Positions 27,331 to 34,715 of a DNA stretch of 64,000 bases are shown piece after piece. The stretch is from Franconibacter pulveris DSM 19144 (GTDB taxonomy: Bacteria > Pseudomonadota > Gammaproteobacteria > Enterobacterales > Enterobacteriaceae). Under the pieces are notes generated by a model. The model searched no databases. It was given only the letters and a program-made list of their open reading frames with translations, and was not told the origin of the DNA. Position numbers and translations under genes: made by a program. Where the stretch lies: positions 229,923 through 293,922 of the forward strand of contig KK211224.1 of the NCBI GenBank assembly GCA_000621185.1, in the 5' to 3' direction. The stretch's first letter is position 1, and each line of letters begins with the position of its first letter.

Positions 27331-28521
27331 TTAAGCGCCTTCGCGCTCAAACAGCATCGAAATCCCTTGTCCGCCGCCGATGCACATCGTCACAAGCCCG
27401 GTGCGCGCGCCGCGGCGTTCCATCTCATACATCAGTTTTACCGGCAGGATAGCCCCGCTCGCCCCCACCGGGTGGCCGAGCGCGATAGCGCCGCCGTTGA
27501 CGTTAACCCGCGCCGGATCGAGCTTCAGATCGTTCATCACCGCCAGCGCCTGAGCGGCAAAGGCTTCGTTCAGTTCGATCAGATCGACGGACTGAATATC
27601 CAGGCCGAGCTTGTCCATTAAACGGCGGGTGGACGGCGCCGGGCCAAAGCCCATGATCTCCGCGCCGCAGCCCGCCACCGCCCAGCCTTTGATGCGCATG
27701 CGCGGCGTTAAGCCTCGTTTTTCCGCCTGATCGCGGGTCATTAGCACCAGCGCCGCCGCGCCGTCGTTAATGCCGGAGGAATTCGCCGCCGTCACCACGC
27801 CCTCTTTCTTAAAGGCCGGGCGCAGGCTGGCGAGCTTCTCGCGCGGGGTGTTGCGCGGGTGTTCGTCGGTATCGAACAGGCGAGTCGCTTTTTTGCCGTC
27901 CGGCACCTCAATGCCCAGAATCTGCTCGCGGAAGTAGCCTTCGGCGATGGCCTTCAGCGCTTTCTGCTGGCTCGACCAGGCGAAGTCGTCCATCGCGTCG
28001 CGGCTGATGTTGAAGCGTTCAGCGACGTTTTCCGCCGTCATGCCGTTGTGGTACGGTCCTTCCGGCCAGGTGAGGATGGAGATAAGGCCGTCTTCCAGCA
28101 CGCCGTTGCCCATGCGATAGCCATCGCGGGCCTGGCGCAGGTAGTAGGGGAGCAGGGTCATGTTCTCGGTGCCGCAGGCAACCACCACGTTCGCCTGGCC
28201 GGTCTGGATAGCCATCATGCCGTCGGCGATTGCCTGTAAACCGGAGCCGCACTGACGGTTGACGGAATAGGCGGTGGTCTCTTTTGGCAACCCGGCGCGA
28301 AGCTGGCAGACGCGGGCGATAAAGCCGCTTTCCGCCACCTGGCCTACGTTGCCCACCACCACTTCGTCCACCTCTTCGGGCGCGATGCCCGCACGCGCGA
28401 CCGCTTCGCGAATCACCGCCGCGCCCAGGTCGTGTTGGTGGGTGTGGGCGAAGCTGCCGTTAAACGCGCCGATAGCGGTGCGAACGCCGCTGACAATCAC
28501 AATATCGTTTGGGTTTTTCAT
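27331..28521 (-). CDS. Acetyl-CoA acetyltransferase / beta-ketothiolase
   Basis: The 396-residue enzyme has the nucleophilic Cys in VNRQCGSGLQA (about 90), the His in NGGAIALGHPVGASGA (about 352) and the second Cys in TMCIGGGQGIS (about 382), as in biosynthetic/degradative thiolases. It cleaves 3-ketoacyl-CoA to acetyl-CoA, or the reverse. It lies ten bases after the reductase gene and is the last gene of the four-gene CoA operon. Confidence 0.92.
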   Translation of the reverse strand: MKNPNDIVIVSGVRTAIGAFNGSFAHTHQHDLGAAVIREAVARAGIAPEEVDEVVVGNVGQVAESGFIARVCQLRAGLPKETTAYSVNRQCGSGLQAIADGMMAIQTGQANVVVACGTENMTLLPYYLRQARDGYRMGNGVLEDGLISILTWPEGPYHNGMTAENVAERFNISRDAMDDFAWSSQQKALKAIAEGYFREQILGIEVPDGKKATRLFDTDEHPRNTPREKLASLRPAFKKEGVVTAANSSGINDGAAALVLMTRDQAEKRGLTPRMRIKGWAVAGCGAEIMGFGPAPSTRRLMDKLGLDIQSVDLIELNEAFAAQALAVMNDLKLDPARVNVNGGAIALGHPVGASGAILPVKLMYEMERRGARTGLVTMCIGGGQGISMLFEREGA

Positions 28522-28530
28522 CTTTGCTCC

Positions 28531-29265
28531 TTACAGCACCATGCCGCCGCCGACGTTAATCACTTCGCCGTTGATGTACCGCGCGCCGTCGGAGGCGAGA
28601 AACGCCACGCATTCGCCCACGTCTTTCGCTTCGCCCGCAAAGCCCGCCGGAATTTTGTTAATCATCATCTCCCACACCTTTTCCGGCACGCCGCGGGTCA
28701 TGTCGGTGTCGATAAAGCCCGGGCAGATGGCGTTCACCGTTACCCCTTTTTTCGCCAGCTCCCGGCAGGCGGTTTTGGTCATCCCCACCACGCCCGCTTT
28801 CGAGGCGGCGTAGTTGGTCTGGCCGACATTGCCAAGCCAGCTTGCCGACGCGATGTTGATGATGCGGCCAACGCCGCGCTCGCGCATGCGAATGGCCGCC
28901 TGCTGCATGCAGAAGAAGGTGCCCTTGAGGTTAACGTCGATGACCGTGTCCCAGTCCGCTTCCGTCAGCTTGTGCAGCATGGCGTCGCGGTTAATGCCCG
29001 CGTTGTTCACCAGGATATCGACCTGGCCGAAGGCCGCTTCGGCCTGTTCGAACAGCGCTTCCACCTGCGTTTTGTCGCTGATGTTGCAGGTAATGAACAG
29101 CGCCTCGTTGCCCCACTGACGCAGGGCGGCGGCGGACTCTTCGCCGCGCGGGTCCATGTCGGCGATAACAACCCGCGCGCCTTCTCGCGCGAGCACCTGA
29201 GCGATGCCGAAGCCGATGCCGCGGGCGGCGCCGGTCACAATGGCGGTTTTACCGGTGAGTTTCAT
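28531..29265 (-). CDS. Short-chain dehydrogenase (FabG/acetoacetyl-CoA reductase type)
   Basis: The 244-residue SDR has cofactor motif TGAARGIGFG (about 11-20), NNAG, Ser in SASWLG (about 139), catalytic YAASK (about 152) and a C-terminal YINGEVINVGGGMVL. Within this operon a 3-hydroxyacyl-CoA / 3-ketoacyl-CoA oxidoreductase role is the natural inference. The start overlaps the CoA-transferase stop by four bases. Confidence 0.87.
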   Translation of the reverse strand: MKLTGKTAIVTGAARGIGFGIAQVLAREGARVVIADMDPRGEESAAALRQWGNEALFITCNISDKTQVEALFEQAEAAFGQVDILVNNAGINRDAMLHKLTEADWDTVIDVNLKGTFFCMQQAAIRMRERGVGRIINIASASWLGNVGQTNYAASKAGVVGMTKTACRELAKKGVTVNAICPGFIDTDMTRGVPEKVWEMMINKIPAGFAGEAKDVGECVAFLASDGARYINGEVINVGGGMVL

Positions 29266-30869
29266 TTGTCGTTTCCTTGCTGGTCTGAAGAGGCGTGGCG
29301 GGCGAGCGCGGCGGCGAGGCCACAGGGGGCTTCTTCAAACAGCGCGCTGTCCATCACAGTTAAATCCGACGCGATAAGCGGGCGGAACGCCATCTGCGCG
29401 AGCACGTCGCGCTCAAGATCGATGCCCGGCGCAATCTCCACCAACACCGGCCCTTCGGGGCGCAGCTCGAACACCGCGCGCTCGGTAACGTAGTGCATCG
29501 TCTGGCCTTTTTGACGGGCCAGCTCGCCGTTATAAGAGATCTGATCGACAGCGTTGACGAACTTGCACACTTCGCCTTCCTGCACGATGCGTAGCTCGCC
29601 GTTTTCACAGGCGATCTCCAGCCCTTTGGCGGTGAAAGAAGAGCAGAAGACCACGTGACGGGCGTTCTGGGTGATATCGATAAACCCGCCTGCGCCGGGG
29701 CAGGACGCGCCCAGGCGGGTGGCGTTGACGTGGCCGTTGGGGTCCATTTCGCCCGCGCCCATAAAAGTGATATCCACCCCGGCGCCGTTGTAGTAAAGCA
29801 TCTGGTCCTGGTGGCTTATCATGGCGGTGAGGTTGCGCCCGATGCCGAAATCGGTGCCGCCTGCCTGCAAGCCGCCGTAAATGCCGGATTCCACGGTAAT
29901 GGTGACAGCATCGCCGACGCCTTCTTCGTGAATAACGGCGCCAATGACGTCGTTGGGAATGCCGGTGCCGAGGTTAATCACGCAGCCCGGCGTCAGGTAG
30001 CGGCAGGCGATGCGGCCAATCAGCTTGCGCAGGCTGAGCGGCAGCGGCGCGCTTTCGCTCACCGGCAGCCGGATATCGCCGCACAGCGACGGGTCGAAGG
30101 CCCAGCCGGAGGTCTGGCGATGGTCGGTTTCCGGCTCGTCGCACACCACGATGGCGTCAATTAATGTGCCGGGCACGGTGACGCTTTTCGGGTGCAGCGA
30201 ACCGCGCGCCACGCGGTATTTCACCTGCGCCAGCACTGTTGCGCCGTAGCGCTTCGCCGCCAGCACGGCGGGCAGCACCTCGAGCTTCATCGCCTCTTCG
30301 TCGGTGGTCAGGTTGCCGTCTTCGTCAGCGTGCGTGCCGCGCACAATCACGACATCCAGCGGAATAGCCGGGTAGAAGAGAAACTCTTCGCCGCGAAAGG
30401 TATGGTGCTCAACGCGGTTCGGCTGCTCGCGGGTGCGGCGGTTCATGCGCCCGCCTTCAATGCGTGGGTCAACAAAGGTGCCTAAGCCCACCTGCGAAAG
30501 CCGTCCCGGCAGCCCTGCCGCCATCGCGCTGTAAAGGTGCACCATCTGGCCCTGCGGCAGGCACCAGGCTTCCACCTCGTCGTTATTGATCATCGCCATC
30601 CAGCGCGGGGCAAGGCCCCAGTGGGATCCGATAATGCGCGTCACCAGCCCCGGATGGGCGAAGTGCTGGTTGCCGCGCTGGCGGTCGCTCTGGCCTGCGG
30701 CGTGTACAAGCGTCAGGTCGCGCGGCGTATTCTCCGCCAGAAAGCGCGCTTCGATGGCTTTGAGGATCGATTCCGCCGCGCTGATGAGCGTCATGCCGAC
30801 GGTGCACACCGTGTCGCCGTTCTTAACCAGGCGCGCGGCGGCGTCGGCGCTGATAAATGTCGCTTTCAC
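29262..30869 (-). CDS. Acyl-CoA:acetate/3-ketoacid CoA-transferase
   Basis: The 535-residue fused alpha/beta CoA-transferase is of the YdiF / propionate CoA-transferase type. The N-terminal half has LTLVHAAGQ and GTFVDPRIEGGRMN. The C-terminal half has the active Glu in VTVESGIYGGLQAGGTDFG (about 330), then QMLYYNGAGVDITFMGAGE. It moves CoA between a donor thioester and a short acid. It overlaps both the upstream ligase (ATGA) and the downstream SDR gene, showing a tightly coupled operon. Confidence 0.9.
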   Translation of the reverse strand: MKATFISADAAARLVKNGDTVCTVGMTLISAAESILKAIEARFLAENTPRDLTLVHAAGQSDRQRGNQHFAHPGLVTRIIGSHWGLAPRWMAMINNDEVEAWCLPQGQMVHLYSAMAAGLPGRLSQVGLGTFVDPRIEGGRMNRRTREQPNRVEHHTFRGEEFLFYPAIPLDVVIVRGTHADEDGNLTTDEEAMKLEVLPAVLAAKRYGATVLAQVKYRVARGSLHPKSVTVPGTLIDAIVVCDEPETDHRQTSGWAFDPSLCGDIRLPVSESAPLPLSLRKLIGRIACRYLTPGCVINLGTGIPNDVIGAVIHEEGVGDAVTITVESGIYGGLQAGGTDFGIGRNLTAMISHQDQMLYYNGAGVDITFMGAGEMDPNGHVNATRLGASCPGAGGFIDITQNARHVVFCSSFTAKGLEIACENGELRIVQEGEVCKFVNAVDQISYNGELARQKGQTMHYVTERAVFELRPEGPVLVEIAPGIDLERDVLAQMAFRPLIASDLTVMDSALFEEAPCGLAAALARHASSDQQGNDK

Positions 30870-32422
30870 TTTCTCTCCTCCGTGGCGAAATAAGGGATGT
30901 ATTCAGCAAGCCGCGCGCGCAGCTGGCGCTTACTGATTTTGCCGTTGTGGGTGCGCGGCAGAGTGCGGGTGAAAATAATGCGCGCCGGCAGCTTAAAGCG
31001 GGCTACCTTCGCCTTCAGCCAGCCCAGGATCTCCTCGCTGGTCAGGCTCTGCTGGCTGTCGGCGACGATAAACGCTACCGGCTCTTCGCCATAAACCGGG
31101 CTGGGGGCGGGGATGACGGCCACCTCTTTCACGCCGCGGTAGGTAGAAAGAATGTTTTCCAGCTCAATGGAGTAAATTTTCTCGCCGCCGCGGTTAATCA
31201 TGTCTTTGCTGCGATCTTTAATGAACAGGTAGCCATCGGCGTCGAGATAGCCGATATCGCCGGTATTAAACCAGCCCGCGTGATTACAGGCGGGGCGGCG
31301 CTCGCTGCGCTGCCAGTATTCATTTACCACCACATCGCCCTTAAGCCAGATGTGGCCGATTTGCTCCACGCCGAGCGGCTGCTGGTTATCGTCGCACACC
31401 GCGATTTCCAGCCCCGGGATCGCCTGCCCGGAGCTGCCGCTTTTGGCGCTGCCCCAGACATCCTGCCGAAAAATGGTGGCGGGGGAGGTGGTCTCCGTCA
31501 GGCCATAGATGGGGTGAATGGTGGTGCGGGGAAAGCGCTCTTTAAGCTCGCGCACCAGCCCTTCGTTAAGGTGTCCTGCGCCGCAGGCGACGGCGCGCAG
31601 CGTCGGCCAGGTTTGCGGCACGCCTTCGCTCTGCGCCTTCGCTGCCTGGCAGAGCAGAATAAAGACCGTGGGCGAACCGTGCAGAAAGGTGATGCCCTGG
31701 TCGCGCACGGTGTTCATCACCTCTGTCGCATTAAAACGCAGCTGGAGCCAGATGGCGGCGCCCAGATAGACGAACAGCGCCAGCAGGGCGGAAAGGCCGG
31801 TGATGTGATAAATGGGCACCGCCAGCACGGTGCTGTCATTTTCGCCAAGCGAAAGCCCGTGAGCGTAAGCGTCTACGGCGCACAGCAGATTGCCGTGGGT
31901 GATCACCGCGCCTTTCGGCTCGCCGGTGGTGCCGGAAGTAAACATTATCACGGCGGTATCGTTGCGGCTTACGCGCGCTCCTGGCGCCGAAGCCCCGGCG
32001 GGCAGCGCGAGCGCATGCCACTGTGAGAGAGAAACGCAGCGCGCCCCTTCGGTGCGGGAAAGCCAGTCCTGGCCGTTAGCGTCATAAAAAACCGCCTGCG
32101 GCGCGATATGCGCCACCAGCCCTTCGCCCTCTTCCTGTTTGAGCTTGGTGCTGAAGGGCACCACCTCAATGCCAAGGCCCATCGCGGCGAAGAAAATTTC
32201 GCAGAAGGCGGGACGGTTGCCAAAGGCGAGCACGATGCGGTCTCCTTTGTGCAATGACCAGACGTGGGCAAGTTGCGCCATGGTCTGCTGAACACGCTGA
32301 TAAAAATCGCGGTAGCGGTAACGCTCGTTTTCAAACGCCAGCGCCAGCGCGTCCGGGCGGCGCTCCGCGCTGCGGCGCAGGGCCTCATACAAATTCTGAA
32401 AGTCGGCGGAGGTGCTGCTCAT
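30866..32422 (-). CDS. Acyl-CoA synthetase (AMP-forming)
   Basis: The 518-residue adenylate-forming enzyme has P-loop MFTSGTTGEPKGAVITHGN (about 172), A5 region IYGLTETTSP, A8 motif YLFIKDRSKDMINRGGEKI and A10 Lys in LPRTHNGKISKR. It activates a carboxylic acid with ATP and CoA. It is the first gene of the operon, so the operon encodes two alternative activation routes (ligase and transferase) followed by beta-oxidation-like steps. Acid specificity is unknown. Confidence 0.9.
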   Translation of the reverse strand: MSSTSADFQNLYEALRRSAERRPDALALAFENERYRYRDFYQRVQQTMAQLAHVWSLHKGDRIVLAFGNRPAFCEIFFAAMGLGIEVVPFSTKLKQEEGEGLVAHIAPQAVFYDANGQDWLSRTEGARCVSLSQWHALALPAGASAPGARVSRNDTAVIMFTSGTTGEPKGAVITHGNLLCAVDAYAHGLSLGENDSTVLAVPIYHITGLSALLALFVYLGAAIWLQLRFNATEVMNTVRDQGITFLHGSPTVFILLCQAAKAQSEGVPQTWPTLRAVACGAGHLNEGLVRELKERFPRTTIHPIYGLTETTSPATIFRQDVWGSAKSGSSGQAIPGLEIAVCDDNQQPLGVEQIGHIWLKGDVVVNEYWQRSERRPACNHAGWFNTGDIGYLDADGYLFIKDRSKDMINRGGEKIYSIELENILSTYRGVKEVAVIPAPSPVYGEEPVAFIVADSQQSLTSEEILGWLKAKVARFKLPARIIFTRTLPRTHNGKISKRQLRARLAEYIPYFATEERK

Positions 32423-32729
32423 GGGTCTCTCCTGACAAAGCTCAATGGCGATGACAGCAGTCTAGAGGAGGGAAGCCCGGGCAAGTTGCGGGCTTATTCA
32501 CAACAAAAAATCAACAAAACAACATCATCGTTGTAACTTCGCACAATGCGGCGCGAGCAGGGTCATGATTTTTGGCAAGGAGCAACGCGCGGCGCGGGCA
32601 AACGTTGCAAAAGCCGGTTATTTAATTGCGGCATGACTCGCAGGCCGTGATAATTTATTTTGCGCCGCCAAATTGGTTTACGTAATATTATCGGGAAGCG
32701 GTCACTCTCTCATTATTTAAGGAGGTCAT
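32423..32729. promoter_or_regulatory. Promoter region between the CoA operon and the DUF4760 unit
   Basis: These 307 bases hold no gene. AT-rich segments lie at 32495-32530 and 32640-32720 (TAATTTATTTTGCG, ACGTAATATTATCGG), likely promoters for the divergent units. No operator is recognised. Confidence 0.4.
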
Positions 32730-32777
32730 ATGAAAAAGGCATTTGATGAATTTGATGGTTTTTACATTATGAAATAA
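32730..32777 (+). CDS. 15-residue ORF with an ideal ribosome site
   Basis: The ORF encodes MKKAFDEFDGFYIMK. It is preceded by AAGGAGGTCAT, a full-strength Shine-Dalgarno sequence at correct spacing. An intrinsic terminator begins eight bases after the stop and precedes the DUF4760 gene. The layout resembles a leader peptide with an attenuator, or a free small peptide gene. It matches no family known to me. Confidence 0.4.
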   Translation: MKKAFDEFDGFYIMK

Positions 32778-32785
32778 CTGCTTCA

Positions 32786-32809
32786 GGGCGGGGTGCTCCC
32801 GCCCTTTTT
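32786..32809 (+). terminator. Terminator between the 15-codon ORF and the DUF4760 gene
   Basis: Perfect seven-base stem GGGCGGG / CCCGCCC with loop GTGCT and five Ts. Because it lies before a downstream gene on the same strand, it may act as an attenuator. Confidence 0.75.
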
Positions 32810-32822
32810 ATGGATGAACGTT

Positions 32823-33326
32823 ATGACTATGGATCTTGTCGAACTACAGGCAATAAGTAATGCTATTATATTTACGGGTGTTATCGTGGCAACAGTAACT
32901 ATTGTCTATAACGTCCGTACAGCAAAGAAAACACAAACGGCGGCGTTTCTTTTCGAAAGCAGAAAAGATAAGGAATACCTTGAATCGCTGTATATATTGA
33001 AAAAAGTACATGCTTCTGGAAAATCTTTCCGCTCTTATGTGTTTCCCGCGCCGGATGCGCCTATTACCCCTGAGGAGAGAGAGGAGCGCCTTAAGCTGCA
33101 ATACATTCTGAATTTTTATGAGCGGGTCGCTGTCAGCATTCGGGAAGGTATTTATAACGAAAATATGATTAAGCGAACCTCTTACGCCACTGTCATGGAA
33201 ACATGGAATAATGCGGAGCCATTAATTAAAGCCGTAAGGGAATATATTCATTCTGAAACCACCTGGCAGGAGTTCGAATGGCTGGTGAGCCGGTGGCGTA
33301 AGTCGCCGTTAAAAAGAACGCGTTAA
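32823..33326 (+). CDS. DUF4760-like membrane-anchored protein
   Basis: The product from ATG 32823 is 167 residues and starts MTMDLVELQAISNAIIFTG. It has one N-terminal transmembrane helix (about 9-28), then VYNVRTAKKTQTAAFLFESRKDKEY, a charged helical region and LNFYERVAVSIREGIYNENMIKR, which matches the pattern of DUF4760 proteins. Earlier in-frame codons overlap the terminator and are unlikely starts. Function is unknown. Lower GC than its neighbours suggests acquisition. Confidence 0.65.
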   Translation: MTMDLVELQAISNAIIFTGVIVATVTIVYNVRTAKKTQTAAFLFESRKDKEYLESLYILKKVHASGKSFRSYVFPAPDAPITPEEREERLKLQYILNFYERVAVSIREGIYNENMIKRTSYATVMETWNNAEPLIKAVREYIHSETTWQEFEWLVSRWRKSPLKRTR

Positions 33327-33423
33327 ACGCACTGCTAAACATTCGTCGTTATTCTCTTCTTCCGCGTTGCGCTTTTTATTAACAGAATTAAACGCGGTGC
33401 AACGAATATTATTTAAACGCGTA

Positions 33424-33449
33424 ATAAAAAAGGCGGCCCGCAAGCCGCC
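33424..33449 (-). terminator. Terminator of the yjiA transcript
   Basis: GGCGGC / GCCGCC stem (33432-33437, 33444-33449) with loop CCGCAA. On the minus strand it is followed by a run of Ts (TTTTTTATT). Confidence 0.75.
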
Positions 33450-33469
33450 GCGATTATATTATTTCGCCG

Positions 33470-34438
33470 TTAACCTTTCGGCTCCAGCGCCGCGAAGGCT
33501 GCGCGAATTTGCTCTTCCGGCAGTTGCAGCCCGATAAAAACAATCGTGCTCTGGCGGGGTTCATCCTGCGCCCATTCGCGGTCCCAGTCGGCGCTGTAGA
33601 GGCGCTGCACGCCCTGAAACAGCAGGCGGCGCGGCTCGCCTTCAATAAACAGCATGCCCTTGTAGCGCAGCAGGCGGTCGGCGAAATCGAGCAGCAACCC
33701 TTCCATGGTGCGCGAGACCGCATCCAGCGCCAGCGGATAGTCCAGATTCACCACAATCGATTCGACCTCGTTCTGCGCCGGGGCGATAAAGCGAAAGCGC
33801 GGCGTTTTCTCCACGATGCGCTCTTCCAGCATAAAGCCCTGCACGTTAAAGAGCAGGCTGAGGTCGATGTCGCCATGAATCACGGTATAAATGGGCGCCC
33901 GGGCGTTGATGCGCGCAAGCCGGGCGAGCAGGGCGTCGTTTTCCCCCGCCACGTCGGTTTTGGTGAGCAGAATGCGGTCGGCGTAGCCAATCTGCGACTG
34001 CGCCAGGGTGAACTGGTCCATCTGCTGCTCTGCGTGCGCCGCGTCAACCAGCGTGAGCACGCCGTCTAACACATAGCGTTCGCACAGCGTTTCATGGGCG
34101 AAAAAAGTCTGAATGATGGGGCCGGGGTCCGCCATGCCGGTGCACTCAATGACCAGCCGGTCGAAGTCGATTTCGCCGCTGTCGCGCTTGTCGAGCAGGT
34201 CGAGCAGCGCGTCTTCCAGCTCGTTGGAACGGCTACAGCAGATGCAGCCGTTGCTCAGGGTTGTAATCTGCGTGGCGCGGTCGCCGATGATGGCGTTATC
34301 AATCGGCACCTCGCCGAATTCGTTTTCGATAACTGCGATTTTCTGGCCGTGATCGGCCTCAAGAATATGGCGCAGCAGCGTGGTTTTTCCCGCGCCGAGG
34401 AAGCCGGTCAACAGCGTTACCGCTACAGGTTGCATCAT
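33470..34438 (-). CDS. yjiA: COG0523-family GTPase YjiA
   Basis: The 322-residue metal-linked P-loop GTPase has Walker A LLTGFLGAGKTTLLRHIL, then VIENEFGEVPIDN and the metal-binding GCICC motif (about 64-68). The C-terminal domain ends QLPEEQIRAAFAAL. COG0523 proteins handle zinc or other metals; YjiA binds transition metals in vitro. Two ATGs (34438, 34435) follow GGGAGAAAG. It is co-oriented with yjiX and btsT, the E. coli order. Confidence 0.92.
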   Translation of the reverse strand: MMQPVAVTLLTGFLGAGKTTLLRHILEADHGQKIAVIENEFGEVPIDNAIIGDRATQITTLSNGCICCSRSNELEDALLDLLDKRDSGEIDFDRLVIECTGMADPGPIIQTFFAHETLCERYVLDGVLTLVDAAHAEQQMDQFTLAQSQIGYADRILLTKTDVAGENDALLARLARINARAPIYTVIHGDIDLSLLFNVQGFMLEERIVEKTPRFRFIAPAQNEVESIVVNLDYPLALDAVSRTMEGLLLDFADRLLRYKGMLFIEGEPRRLLFQGVQRLYSADWDREWAQDEPRQSTIVFIGLQLPEEQIRAAFAALEPKG

Positions 34439-34454
34439 CTTTCTCCCGTTAATT

Positions 34455-34658
34455 TCAGCAGCAGCGCATGCCGCCTTTGCCACTCCCGCCGTAACGCGCC
34501 TGCTGACGCTCCTGGAAAAACTCATCGTACGTCATGCAAGGCTTATCGGGGTGGTTTTGTTTCATGTGTTGCACATAGGTATCGTAGTCGGGAATGCCGA
34601 TCAACATGCGGGCCGCCTGGCCCAGGTACTTTGCCGCTTCGCCTAATTGACCAAACAT
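34455..34658 (-). CDS. yjiX: YbdD/YjiX family small protein
   Basis: The 67-residue protein starts [21 protein letters not shown] and contains [19 protein letters not shown], with the C-terminal [11 protein letters not shown]. It is almost identical in form to E. coli YjiX. It lies between btsT and yjiA. The paralogue YbdD sits with CstA, the other pyruvate/peptide carrier, which suggests a helper role in that uptake. Confidence 0.95.
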   Translation of the reverse strand: MFGQLGEAAKYLGQAARMLIGIPDYDTYVQHMKQNHPDKPCMTYDEFFQERQQARYGGSGKGGMRCC

Positions 34659-34715
34659 AGCGTTATCCTGATAAAGCACGCGCCCCGCAGGAGGCGGGGC
34701 GCGTTACGGTCGCGA

